A DNA stretch of 64,000 bases from Polytrichum commune (GCA_950295325.1 OX485803.1:5270001-5334000); one strand, 5' to 3'; positions 21,939-34,201 are shown, numbered from the stretch's first letter. Program-made: numbers and translations. Notes: generated by a model not told the origin, from the letters alone.

Positions 21939-24360
21939 GAAGAGGCTGGCCGACAATACCTCCAAACCTGCTGCTTACTGTACTGCACAATATCCACCAA
22001 CACCACCACCAATGATTTTAACTAGGGTTTTCAGATTCCCGTCTTCAATTGGAGAGTGGGTTAGTGAGATCACATCGACCCCTTTTCTGTATTGAACTTT
22101 GTGGAAGTGTTGACTGGTGTAATCACACACACTCCATCCTAGGTAACTGGGTGTTTTCACTGGATGTTACAATATTGTCCTAATTGTATTTCAATCGCTC
22201 GATGGAGCAAATCAATGCAAAATTGCCGCACGATTCTAGAGTGTAAAAAATCACCTTGCAATAACTTGCTTGCTCTTTGATACTGAGTATTTTCTCTCTG
22301 AAATGCACTTTTATCAAAATGATAACTAGAATTAAAACTGCTAGGCTAACACAATGCAGAACTTACTGCCACCTATTAGTTTCTTTCATCGCACTTTGGG
22401 TGGGTTTCCATTAGGGTCCGAGACCAAAGAAACTCCAAAGTCAAGCAATCCTATTGGGCAGGAGCAACATTTTGGACCCAATGAGTTTACGCTAGGGTTT
22501 GGGTCCAAGGTATGAAAAAAGGAAGTGGCACTAATGTGGCATCACTTTCCTGCCACATCTTGGTCACTTCCCACTCAAGAGAATAATTTGAGATACCAAT
22601 CTTTCAAACTTGAGTCCAATCTTGAGTCCGAAAGTAAGGTCCATTTAAGGGAAATTCTGGATCTCAAGTTTCTTGGACCCAGACTCTAGTGTGAACCCAC
22701 CCGTAATGCAAGTGCCTTTCATGCTAGGACCTATCACTGCCTTCAGCTCTGCAGCTCACCACTGGAAAACCTGCAAACTAAGGTGGACATAGAGACACTC
22801 AAGATTGACAAATAAGTTAGTTTCCTACATCAGAGTTCCGGAGCATCTACAGTACCTAACTTAACATCGTGCTGTCAAACCCACCTCCCCAGTTCCACAC
22901 TGAATCGAACACTTTACACTGTAAGGATTTCCTCCTTCACATCAGCACATCCGCAGCAGAGTCTTTGCTGTAAGAAGCTGACATTGAGCAAGACCGTGAT
23001 TATGACTGCAGATAACATTCACAGCATCTCTTCATATGCTTCAGCATTTTCCACATTACCTCTCCGGGGATGACTTTCTGCTCACTACAATTTGAGCAGA
23101 GTGGTATGGAAACATTCCATTCTTTCACAAGTTGCAAAGGCAGTGACTTATACTGAAAATCTGCCAGAAAAAGTGTACTGTACAGAAACACTCAACATAG
23201 AGATAACAAGTGTAATACTTGGCAAAATGATCGACAAAAACAAGAACATATGGTTCTTGGTACAATTATGAAATCTGTGACTGACAGTGGTTCTCTTTGA
23301 GAAACCCCCCAGAGTAAACAATGAAACCTGGAACTGCACAGGAAGTTGCAGGAAACTGTTGACCAAGACTGCCCACTTATTCATTATCATCGGCATTGCA
23401 AATTGGTATCTTACAAGCTTGAGGTGCACTGAAGTGGCACCAGCAATAGGCCTCCTCATGAGACAGGCTAGATGCCAGCGTTTGACATTTTATTGAGCTA
23501 GCTTGCAGTCTACCTGGAAGTCACTAAACATAGTTAATCTCAAACCTGACACACTACATAGACATTCTGGCAACTATTCCGCCTTCACAATCCTAGCAAA
23601 GTAGTCCATAAAGTCTTATTTTTGGAACATCAAAACCAAAATATCTCAAGCAAAAAAACTAAGTGGGGATGTAAAGGAAGCTGCTCAGATTGAATCCCCT
23701 ACAGCTCTCTGTTTGCACCAAACAAGGAGAGACTCCTTTTGCTACTAGTCAAAAAAAACAAATTTTACGCCAAACCAGCCCCTGACTTTCTACAATTGGA
23801 CTGCTTTGCTTCAGCACGTTTATCTTTACAACAAGTGCCTGAACTCTTCATGAGGAGCTCATCTCATCTTTCTCTACTTTGTTAGCACAACTGCAAACTA
23901 TCCAGCCTGCCTGTACCTCGCCCTTTCTAAGCTGTGTATAACCAAGCTGACCCATATCATCAAATCATGAGAACTCTCGGCCCTTGTACAGGAGAAGAAC
24001 AATCTCTCTGGAAACACTTCGAGTACAGACAGCTCTGTCCCAAAGACTTCGAAAGTCACCAGAGCTGACTCTTACACCTGATACTTCCCAACGCACAACC
24101 ACTAATAAACTCAATGGAACTGACTTTCTCTCAAAACTCGTTACAATTTTAACTGCCAGATTACAACTGCATAGACCACCTCATACAAAGGTAGGTCTAG
24201 ATCTATGACCTCAAAGTGTGTCACTGCCTATTCCACTTGACTACTGCGAGCTTGACTTGCACAGTGGACCCAAGCTTACAGTACCGAGGGTGGTGAAAGA
24301 TCCTGGCGGTTAGTAGAGATCCAACCAAGGTCAGGCGGTTGGAATCCTGTTGAAAGCAAT
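21939..24360. other. Spacer between the convergent TAR and CCT genes
   Basis: It must contain both 3' UTRs. No AATAAA is evident just after the TAR stop. On the minus strand AATAAA occurs at the complement of 23489-23494, about 870 bp past the CCT stop, a possible but weak polyadenylation signal. Apart from the MITE at 22398-22702, no repeat from the rest of the window was found here. Confidence 0.45.
22398..22702. mobile_element. MITE with GGGTGGGTT ends
   Basis: A 305-bp non-coding element. The left end GGGTGGGTTTCCATTAGGGT pairs with the complement of the right end, GGGTGGGTTCACACTAGAGT. Weaker pairing extends through GTCC.AG(A/ AA)CC..AGAAACT. No target duplication is clear, so the superfamily is left open. 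It lies in the spacer between the two genes. Confidence 0.65.
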
Positions 24361-27300
24361 TTACATACTGCTGAATGAGCGATGCTCAAGTTTGATAGTT
24401 GTGCCCAGCATATCTGACAAATCTCCAGAGGAATCCTCATATAGAAATTCATTCTCCTCCTCCCCCAGATGCACCTCGCCCTGCCCAAGTAATATAATAA
24501 TATTAGATAATCATCCAGCAATCTCCAAAGTTTGATTAATCTTCAATGGTTACCAATTTTTGATAGCATTCACTAAGATTACTCCAAAATTCATAGGATC
24601 AGACGATACTGGACCTGCCCAGGACATCCATAGACTTTCACCCGAGAACTACAACCTGTAAGTTGTATTCCTCTTCCTTCATGTCAAACTAAGTTAACAT
24701 GTGAATGTTGGAAGTCAGAATCAATAATTGAAAGACTTTATTGCTACCAATTTTTGCAATTTGAACATTCCACATTTGTAGGAGATACAGATTCTATACT
24801 CTCTTTGTGTGTGAAGTGTCCTTCATTTCCTACACATACATTTTCATCGCCACTCATTTACTTGGCTGCCTGCAAGAAAGGTCTAGACTTACTGAAGGGA
24901 AGACCCTAACCCTCTTTAAAGTCTGACGATCCTCCAGAAAGGGTCATGGCTTATACTCTAGTTCAAGCCCATGTGAACATGTTCCTTCCCGCTTTAAATC
25001 TTCCAATTACTTATATTCCATGTGTAATAATGACACTCTCTATTTTTTTTATATCCACTATACATAGATATGTGTTCAAGGTATCCTTGTTGCTATGTTT
25101 GATTCAAATTCAATGCAAAGGAACTAACGTCTTGTGAGAACTTGTATTCTCATTTCCAAAAGTACATGGGTGATTGTGCACATAGATCAGGTGAATTCAA
25201 TATCTACCAATAGCTATGGCCAGACTCGTTCACTTTTATCTCAAATCTCTAAATACATCCTTCTCCATGACGATCAAGAAGAACAATGTCATGGTAATAA
25301 AGAACCTCCTGCGGGATGACACCAGACACATATCACCAAATTCCAGATAAACCCTATATTCAAAGATTCTGATTATGACATGTACTAAAAGTCTAAAACA
25401 TGCAAGACAATGAAAAGTGATTCTACTACTAAAAAAACACATTCACCACCCAGTACCTTCTGATTAAATCTTTGAACCCTGCTATTTCACTCATTTCCAG
25501 AAACAGCTATAAATTGAGCTATGATTTGGCTGGAATTGAGCTCGTCATTCAACAATGTGCCAGTCCATACCTCATCATCATCTCCATCCTCACGCTTGCG
25601 CCCATGGCTGGTGGCTGGCACATCATCATCTAAATTCTTTGCAAAGCGTCCTCGTACACGAGGGCGACTGTCGGCCAATGTTTTGCGGCATGCATACTGA
25701 GGAGGTAAAGCACAAATAAAGCACATTAAGTATTTGTAATGCTGAGCAAATTGCTTGTTTCAAGCTGCAATTGTTGACCATCAAACATTCATACAATGCT
25801 GAAAAACATCAGGCTTGCAATTCACAATTGCTGCATGCCAAACAACAGCATAAATGACTGTCTATTCTAAAGTACTATTTACAATGGTTGAGTCCACACG
25901 ACTCTACCACCTCTATCTATCAAACTTAGCATGGCTTGCCACAAGGAGCACAATAAAACATCTCTTATAACAACATAGAACAATAAGTTACCATTGAGAA
26001 GCATATTCTGTGTAGTGTCAACTTCAATCAACAGTTGTAAAGAGCATCTCACAAATTCCAGGTGCATCTGTAAATTTAAGAGGCAATATCTAAATACCTT
26101 AATCTTCTTATTGAAGTTCCGCTGAGTGCGCTTTTGCTGGTATCTGTGAATTCGTATCTTGCGCTCCTCCATGCTATATTTACCAATCCTGTAGCTGCCT
26201 TCCTCAAAACTAGGAGATCCACCTCCTCCCAAACCAACCTGCATCCCATTCAGGGTCTCCACAACCATCACATCCATCCACAGGTCTTAGTGCAATACAA
26301 AGGGACTTACACGCCTGCAACCTGCCATTCAAAATCAAGTGCTAGAATGCACTATAAACTTTTCAATTTTCCATTGGATTGGCAATCAGAACTTCCAGGT
26401 TTCTACTAATCTCTGCCATACAACCCATCATATCTTGCAACATCAAACATTCCGAGACATATCTCCACATGAATCTTGCAAGTCACCTGGATGTCTCCAG
26501 CACTGTGGACCCGACGCATGAGTGGACGCATGCCACCCATGCTTTGAAAGTCCGACAAATGTGGCTGCATTCGAGTTCCTGGACTTGTTAAACCTCCAGA
26601 GTGATCAACTTGCGAGTGTCGAGAACTGAATGAGTTCTCCTTTGAAGGAGGTGCAGGAGCCAGATTCCGGAGTGTACCCAAGGCATGGCTGCTATAACTT
26701 CTTTGCATACTTGGACGAGTCATCTGTGGCAGTGGCTGCAGTCCATCGCCATCTCCATCCACCTATCACCAAGAGCATCTTAAACATGTAAATAGGAAAA
26801 TTCCAACCTCTACAATAAAAGATACACATCCTAGTTAAGCCAAACTAGATTATTCCAAATAAACATGTACACCTCACACAATGAGGAGAATTCTCAATGA
26901 CCAACACACATAAGAAAAGATGCCATTTGGCAAGGAGGGATAGAGAGGAAGAGAGAGAGAGAAAGATGGCAAGCAGAGGAAGCACAAGATTGATAGACAC
27001 CCAAAGGTGGCCAATCAACAAGAAAAAACACATAAACCAAGAAGCAACGGCTAAATTCTCTTTACCAAGAACTATTGGAGGGAGCAATCAGCTCCCTACA
27101 GCCTATATAATTCTAGCTGCCCAGGCTCTTTAGGTGCAAAATGGAAACGAAAGTACCTGATCATCAAAGTCAGGGGCGTCTGACCCTCCTTGATCCTGTA
27201 AACTGAAATATTTCCTCTGGGACATTGTCAACCTACTTTCCCCACCAAGGAGTCCATCTAAAGAATCATTTCCGTCAGTGGAGTCGGGAGATAAGACAGG

Positions 27301-28371
27301 TGAAGGACTCTCTTTCACCGTGGGCCCTGGCGGTAGACCATTACTAGTTCCAACATTGATCACCATGTCATGGGACCCAAACCGTGTCAATCCGTTTGCT
27401 GAGGGTTGGGCTACAGAGGCCTGCGCCACAGGGGCTGTCATTGGAGATGTTGCAAATTGTTTAGGCCCAGTGTTGGTGGCCATCATCCCTGCCGATGTGT
27501 ACGAGACCCCCTGTGAATAGCCCAGGCTCAAATTGGTTTTGGAGTCGTACAGAGACTGAGAATAAGGAGAGGCCATCTGCCCAAGACTGAGGCCATTGAA
27601 CTTTTCAGATGCCACCATAGACGGTGACATTATACCACTTTGGTTGAGGCAGGGACTGGACGGAGAGGCCAATCCTGTCACCCCGGTTCCCTGCAAGTAA
27701 AGTCCTGAACAGCAATAAGCCATGCCCATATTCTCCAGGTCCAATGTCGGCTTGGAAAAGCTATAGTTGTTATGAGCTGTTCCATTTGAATAAAGCGGCC
27801 CGAGCACTGACACTTCATCTGAGATCATAGAATTGGGATCACATTTTGTCTCCACGTCATCTGCATACGAGTTTCCATTGTTGAGCACCGCAGACTTAAA
27901 TATATCGCCGTTACCTAGTGGAATCAAACCGGTCCCTGTAATGCTGTCAAACGTGCCAACCTGAAGATATCAAGGCCAACAGATTAGTTAGAATAAGAAA
28001 GAAACCCAAACATGACACAGTTTACAATACAGAGAGAAACCCAGCGAAAAACACCATCACGTTCAAAGGCATTCTTCCTTCGTCTCCTTGGAATTAACGT
28101 CATCCAGCACCAAGCTCGTATTAACACCAGCCTCAAACACACACAACGGATTTCCCACGTAGTAAAATTTAGTTTTCTTTGAATTCGTGCACAAACCCAA
28201 CCCAGTGCAGAATATGAAGTATTCCGTCACTAAAAATCCCACCTCTACCAGAAAGAAAGAAAGAAAGAAGAAGAAGAAGAACCCCAGAGCTCAGCAGCTT
28301 GAAACAGCGGCGACATGAGATGAGAAGAGTAGGACAAGCATAGATTCTCTCGCAAGGACATCCTAGAACCC

Positions 28372-28413
<42 letters not shown>

Positions 28414-29058
28414 GTTCACAATTGGAAGTCAAGCGCTCTTCTGACAAATTCTTAGATTCCTACCCTTAGATACTCTCAGACACGAAATCAAACAACTTTC
28501 CGGAATCTTCATGGTTCAGGCGAACAAATTCGGCCTTGCCTCAATGCGCTTCACCTGAAAGGTACAGATTCCCTCTCCTACAAAGGCAGGATCACATCTA
28601 CCAGCAGAGCTATCCATCTATCCATCCACGGTTTCATCGAAAATTCACAAGCATACACAAGCATCCGTGCCTCTTCTAACACGGATGCCCGAACAGCAGC
28701 AACCTGCTAGAAAGCCGGACCACAGATACCACCAACCAAGCGTACAAAAACACCCCTCTTCCTCTTCCTCATCCTTTTGCTTTTTCTTTTGCTTTTGCTT
28801 GTCCGCACGCTCGTCCGTGAGGTTCGGGACGGATTGGCGAACTAGCTAGCCCTACCGCATGAGAAACCACATGTTACCGCAGCAGCTATGTATGTATGTA
28901 TTATAATACCGAGGGGAAACAAAAGAACTCACATCAAGTCCATTAGTGCCGCCAAATGACTCAAAGTCAAGATCATCAGCATTGCCGAGGAGCGCATCTG
29001 TAAAAAATAGCGCTTCCGCTTCCGACTGGTTGAGAAAGAGATCTTCCTCTCCAGACAT
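24361..29058 (-). CDS. CCT-domain transcriptional regulator
   Basis: Six coding exons on the minus strand: 29058-28933, 27960-27157, 26762-26487, 26256-26098, 25696-25571 and 24480-24361, about 536 aa. Introns are GT-AG and every junction is phase 0. The ATG at 29058 directly follows an in-frame TGA. Exon 1 encodes an acidic start (MSGEEDLFLNQSEAEALFF). Exons 2-3 encode a long Ser/Gly/Asn-rich, probably disordered region, then MQRSYSSHAL and a MRRVHSAGDIQ motif. The CCT domain (about 433-475) reads ERKIRIHRYQQKRTQRNFN, then KKIK, intron 4, then YACRKTLADSRPRVRGRFAK. The C-terminus is acidic. CCT proteins (CONSTANS, TOC1, CMF family) act in the nucleus through NF-Y-type DNA complexes or protein contacts. 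With no B-box or response-regulator domain, this is a CCT-motif-only (CMF) protein. Its overall layout resembles Arabidopsis At1g04500/At2g33350 as I remember them. Exon 4 could instead start at 26238, removing TLNGMQ. Confidence 0.88.
28251..28279. repeat. GAAA/GAA simple repeat in CCT intron 1
   Basis: Four GAAA units followed by five GAA units on the plus strand. Confidence 0.9.
28373..28409. repeat. (TC)n microsatellite in CCT intron 1
   Basis: About 18 TC units on the plus strand, hence GA-rich in the sense of the transcript. Confidence 0.95.
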
Positions 29059-29940
29059 TCAGAGAGACGAGGTTGATGTTCCTTTCCCAGCGCAACCAAA
29101 ACCTCCCTTTCCTCGCTTTATCCTTCTCCCTCCCTCCCTTCCGTCCGTCCGTCCCTCCCTCCTTCCCTTTCCCTTATCCTTATCCTTCCCCGTTCCGTTT
29201 CCCCTCCCCACCTGCCCGTGACCTCCCCCCCTCCCACTCTCACCAACCTAACCTGTTGTCCCCACTCATGTTTTCCGGCCTTTCTCTTCCCCTCCAACAA
29301 TTATTACTTCAATTTCTACTCCTCCCCTGCCCGATGCCGCTTCCTCCCCGCCAGAACGATTCGCTCCCTCCCCTCTTCCTCCCGCCCACATAAATTCCTC
29401 CCGCTCCCCACCAAACGCCCAGCCCCACACACACACACACACACACTCACTCCTCCCAACCAAACTACTTCTCACACCACAAAACTAAACAAAACTAAAC
29501 CAAACGCAAACCCTCGCGGGGGGAGCAGGAAGACGAAGAAGAAGAAGCGATGGCAAAATCCTGAGAATGGGGTGGGGAATGAGCGGCGGAGGATAGGAAA
29601 AGGAAGCGGTGGACTGGACCCGACTGCTCTGCTCGCAGGTAGGTCGCAATTGTACAGCGAGGGACAAGAATCAGCGAGGGGGCGAGTTGATGATGATGTG
29701 CAGAAAAGGACGGAGGCGGCACCGTAAACAGAAGCGGAGGAGCGAGGCTGGTGGTGGGTGGGTGGGTGGGTGATGCGGACGAGACGAGACGAGACGAGAC
29801 GTCGGAAACGAGAAGGAACCGAGAGCCGGGACGCGACAAGAGACAAAGGCGCACAAGTTTAGCATAGGGGCAGAGAGCGCATAGGCGAGCGAGTAGAGAG
29901 AGCGCATAGGGGAGCGCTACTTCGCTCGCATTAACCCGAG
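29059..29940 (-). promoter_or_regulatory. CCT gene 5' leader and proximal promoter region
   Basis: Directly upstream of the CCT start codon. The plus strand is pyrimidine-rich to about 29400, so the leader is GA-rich in sense. Then come an (AC)n tract (about 29426-29447), a (GGGT)n tract (29756-29772) and an (ACGAG)n tract (29778-29801). The position and purine-rich, low-complexity make-up fit a 5' UTR plus core promoter. No TATA box or transcription start can be fixed. Open frames of 60-170 codons on both strands here are products of the skewed composition. Confidence 0.45.
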
Positions 29941-30480
29941 CATTGCATTTGCCACCGCTACCGCTGTGCAGCGGCGAGGCGACGACACCGGCCTCCCCTC
30001 GCTGCTGGGCTCGGCCCGCTTCCTACCCGCCGGGTACGTACGCCGGTACCCACACGGGTGTCGGGGCGAGTATCACCTGGGCAGGCGGGCGTGCGCACTG
30101 CGGCCGGCGGGCGCTACTAGGCGGCATCTTTGTGCTTATTATTTCCCAGATCTGAATGCGGTACTAGGCCTCCGGTGGGGCCCACCCACCCCCACGAATG
30201 TCCTCCGGGTATCTGACCGGGTACGAAGGGCTACCTCCCGGGGGGAGCTAGCGGCACCTTTGATATTCATTCTCTAGATCTACAGGTGGCTCTGTAATTT
30301 CCAATGTGGGAATGTTAGGTCTACAATTTGGTATGTATCTGAGCCGCATCCCAATACCCTGTCGGGTATCTAGGGAAGTGTCGCCGGGTGAGGAGCCGGG
30401 TATCTACCTGCACGGTGCTTGTCCCGGGTGGCAGGGCCTGCAGGCTGGGCAAGCGTGGGCCCCAGGGGTATCTTTAATAC
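29941..30480. other. CpG-rich block with repeated CGGGTATCT motifs
   Basis: It is markedly richer in GC and CpG than anything else in the window. CGGGTATCT occurs at 30206, 30363 and 30397, and GGGGTATCT near 30465; CCGGGTACG occurs twice as well. Two segments look like diverged copies of one unit: GCGGCATCTTTG...CAGATCTGAATG and GCGGCACCTTTG...TAGATCTACAGG. Another CGGGTATCT with GTGGCATCTTAA lies at 32364-32395. It could be a distal promoter island of the CCT gene or a decayed tandem repeat. Confidence 0.45.
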
Positions 30481-30853
30481 AGTCTGATCAGAGCAAGCAC
30501 ACTCATCCTGCATTTTGCGATTTTTTTTCCCTATGCAATGCAGGTGAAGGATAAGCTCTTTATTCATGCCATAATATGGAGGAGACAGATGAAAAGTAAT
30601 AAAGGAAACCATGATGCTGCCCCTCCCCCTGCATATTGTGAAAGATATGCAGGGGGAGTTATATGTAATGAGACAAGAATTCTTATAACCTTTGTATCAG
30701 GTAGCGACAGATGAAGCGGACAAGTTTAAGGACTTACCCGGGTGACGTTTCAGACTTTGTGAAAGATTACTAACTTAGTTACAGATGGAAACGGATGAGT
30801 TTGTAGAACAATAAAACTTAACCGGTCCAGGGTTCGAACTTCGAGGGGAGTTA

Positions 30854-31446
30854 CTGCACTGAAATATGATGTTTCGTGTCACATGGTTGGTTATTGAATG
30901 TCACTATTGTAACTTTTTGGGTGACGCTTCTTGTGAATGAGTGAACAAATGTATTGTGATGGAGGGTGGATGAGTTCATCCACGGGCCGAAACCGTACCT
31001 CCTCTTCTCACCAACTTGTGATGAAATCTTGTCACGGATGATTGAAATTTGGATGACGAATCGGTTGGTAAGTGTCAGTAATTGCAACACTCTATATCTA
31101 TGGTCCGGCCTCACCGACAGTGAATGTTAACCCCATGTGTTTTGTCATTCCTTGTGAAATTATAAAAATACAAATAAAAATACAAAAATTGGGAGGGGGG
31201 GTTATAGATTTACGGTGTTGCAATTATTGTCACTTACCAAGGGATTTTTCATCCAAGTTTCAATCATCCATGACAATGTTTCATCATAAGTTGTTGACAA
31301 GAGAAGGTACGGTTTTGGCCAATGCATGAACTCATCCATCATCCATGACAATATTTGTTCACTTATTCATAATAAGAAGCGTCCTCCGAAAAGCTACCAT
31401 GGTGACATTAAATACCATATGACACTAAATATCATATTTGGTGTAG
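30854..31446 (+). mobile_element. Foldback/MITE family B, copy 1 (long arms)
   Basis: A 593-bp element whose left arm (CTGCACTGAAATATGATGTT ... TTGGGTGACGCTTCTTGTGA) reappears inverted at the right (AAGAAGCGTCCTCCGAAAAG ... CATATTTGGTGTAG). The arms are about 250 bp and a (G)n-containing centre lies between them. The shared core with the other B copies includes TTGTCACTTACCAAG and CATCCATGACAAT. Confidence 0.75.
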
Positions 31447-31600
31447 TTTCTAATGAACCAGTTGAGTTTGAGAAATAAACAGTTGAAGTTCAAGACCTCA
31501 TGAAAATTACCCATCACATATGAACCATGTGAGTTTGAGAAATAACATGTTGAAGCTCATGACTTCATAAATAAATTATTTATCATTTTAGAGGAAATCC
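31447..31600 (+). repeat. AACCGGTT-type repeat, degenerate copy
   Basis: It directly follows the family B end: AATGAACCAGTTGAGTTTGA, GAAATAAACAGTTGAAGTTC, then a second partial unit (ATGAACCATGTGAGTTTGAG). It matches 38818-39010 and the complement of 41871-42010 but has lost most CCGG cores. Confidence 0.6.
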
Positions 31601-31832
31601 AAGAGGTAATATTGAAGACAATGCAGGATGAGTGGCAGTTTTACTTGGGTTTGCATTTGCATGTCGGACGGAGATCACCTTTCGTTCCCGAATGCGGATG
31701 CGGATCCAAGAACGATTGGACTTGCTCTAGCAGTGTTTAGTTTCTAAATCTTAACGGGCTAGTAGGTACCTAGTGGCCCGTATCAACCCAACCCCGTCCC
31801 ATTCATGCCCTTGTATAATACTACATGTCTTA

Positions 31833-32314
31833 GGGCCGCTTCATACTATGGCGGAAGGTCGAGAAGCCGTCGATTTCCACCAAACAGACTGCAAGAAACC
31901 AAGAATTTGGCCTCTCGATCCAAAGGCCGTCACAATTTCAAATGCCTACATGGCGGTACCTTTTGACCAAGGCGACAAACACTCAAAGGAAGTTTGGGTT
32001 GGACATTAATGGAAACCCAAACTATGGTCGAGAGGCCGTCGGTTTTTTTCTCATAATAAAAACCAAAAACTGACAAGATCTCAGTCGTTAGATTGGAGGA
32101 GTTGTTTTGGACAGGGAATATAGTGGGATGCTCCCTCTTCCTTTGAACCTTATGCTTGACCATTGGAGGCTTCACACTATGCCCAGCTGAAGGCTCCAAT
32201 TCCCATATTTCATTGGCTATATATTTTTCAGCCCATTTCTTTGGACTCTCGACAAAGTTTGGCCACTCAATCCCACGGCCTCTCCACTTGGACAGCCATT
32301 GTGTGAAGCGGCCC
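31833..32314. mobile_element. Tourist-like (PIF/Harbinger) MITE with TTA target duplication
   Basis: A 482-bp non-coding element flanked by TTA at 31830-31832 and 32315-32317. Left end GGGCCGCTTCATACTATGGC; complement of right end GGGCCGCTTCACACAATGGC. The pairing weakens but continues through GAG(A/AG)GCCGT. A TTA duplication with GGGCC-type ends is the hallmark of Tourist/Harbinger MITEs. Confidence 0.8.
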
Positions 32315-33109
32315 TTAGTATTGTCATGGTGTTGGGCGGAGTATTGTGTGTGTGTGATGGGCCCGGGTATCTAGGTGGGCGAGTGGCATCTTAATACGAG
32401 CAATGTTTATTTTCCAACCTATGGTAGTAGGCTAGGCTAGGCTATTCATGCCTTGTACTTGCCGTTCGTATTAACTCATCAAGGCCTTTGGCCATCCGGT
32501 TAAGTGTTGCTCCTCATGCGGGCTCCTTGCGTTCCTCTTTTATTGGGTCCCCTGCCTTTTGGGTCCCTATTTAATCATCAAATCGTTCTCAATTAGCTTA
32601 ATTAGCAACACTAATTAATGATGTAGTACCGTGCCCCCCCCCCATCCCGAATACATTTATGTTAGAGCATTTCCGTGAGCCCGGCCACATATATGGCTCG
32701 AGTGCAAACTCTATATGCATATAAGTTATATATATATAGAAGCTCCACATCTTGAAGAAGGCCACTTCCTTCCTTGATTGTGTGCAAATGATTGCTTTCC
32801 AATTTCCAAGCATCTAGGTGTCGCGGTGACTAACCTAGTAGTACAAGATGATTGCCTTCCAATTTACAAGCATCAAGTGGCGCGATGAGTAACCTACCTA
32901 CTTGGGGGGTCATTTCCTTACTCTTTATGTGCAACTATCCACTTGCCAATTCAAGTGGAGTTGCAAGTGTCACTTTGTCTCCATGGCTACATCATTCTCG
33001 TTTCCACTACCTAATTACAAGTTTTAGTGTAGTTGATTAAATTGGTTCCATCCTCTATGAGGGTTTTAGTTCCATTGAATTGTTGGGCAATAAATTTGTT
33101 TGTGGATGA

Positions 33110-33128
33110 GATGGATGGATGGATGGAT
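33110..33128. repeat. (ATGG)n microsatellite
   Basis: Four to five GATG/ATGG units. Confidence 0.9.
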
Positions 33129-33496
33129 GTAGTAATCAATTTGGGAGTTTGAATGTAGATGTAATTGAATTGGTTATATTCCATTTTTCAATCGTTCATT
33201 CTCACTTCCAATTGCCAATGACCATGCATTGTTGTCCTTCCTAGGGGGTTTTTTGAATCTAAGAATTAAATAATTGTGTGTATTTCTAAAAATTAAATTT
33301 AATAGTCTTGAAAACTCGATGTTTCCTTGTCAAATTTCATTTTCTTATAATTTAAATTCTGTAGATTTTGGTATTGTTTGAAATAATACAATTACCATCA
33401 AAGTTGCCCAGTTAGGACGGTATAATTCACCTAAGTTTGTAAACTCTTCAAAAGGTATGCATGTATTATCCGGTTATTTTCCTTAACATGACATTA

Positions 33497-33822
33497 TATT
33501 TGATTGATGTGTGGTTAGGCGAGGATTGAAGAGCAAACACCATAAAGGCACATGTGTAAATGAGATGAGACCAAGTCTTTAAACTTCAATAATTGCTCCA
33601 CACGCAATAATGATCCTGATTAAAAAAACCAAATACTTGTTCGATCAAAGAATCAACAAACATGCACCTCCGATAACCACAACCAAATCGTATCATCAAT
33701 CCAATTCATGTCAATGCTTTGTTGTAGAATTGCTAGTGAATTACAAGTTTCAGTGTGTGGATCTAATTGGTAGAAGTTGAAGAACATGAAAAATTGAACC
33801 AAATAACACATACCTTACCTTT
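33497..33822 (+). repeat. Dispersed repeat R1b
   Basis: Blocks TTTGATTGATGTGTGGTTAG, AGAGCAAACACCATAAAGGC, ATCAACAAACATGCACCTCC and the GAACATGAAAAATTGAACC end match the 312-bp unit at 12864. Confidence 0.65.
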
Positions 33823-34201
33823 ATATGTACTTCATGGTTACTCTCAAGTCTCAACATCTAGCATCTAGTTCAAAGTCCGATGATTTGGACAATTTTGAGT
33901 AAGTGAAATGTGTCAATACAAACTCATTTTAGTACTACTTTGTTCCAAGTGCACTAAAATATAAATTGCATGGCAAAAAAACCACTTTTATGTTCCATTA
34001 GGCAAACCTTGCCTTGCATGCATTCACACGAACATGACTAGGAGAAGGTGAATGGACGTAGCACACCCGTGCAAAAATGAACCAACATCCCTTATTATTG
34101 TTGCCTTGCATGCATATATAGCACCATGTTATGAGCACAGTGTTTCTATAACATGTTAGTTGTCCCTACTATCCTTGACTTTGGTCTTGTCTTTCATTAA
34201 G

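Noticed and set aside
29073-29727. Plus-strand frames of 91-169 codons opposite the CCT leader, and their minus-strand shadows
   Set aside because: Pro/Ser/Leu-rich translations of a pyrimidine-rich low-complexity tract; several frames are open at once, as composition alone predicts.
30822-30836. GGTTCGAAC, a B-box-like sequence
   Set aside because: No A box at suitable spacing and no tRNA-like fold, so neither a SINE nor a tRNA gene is supported.
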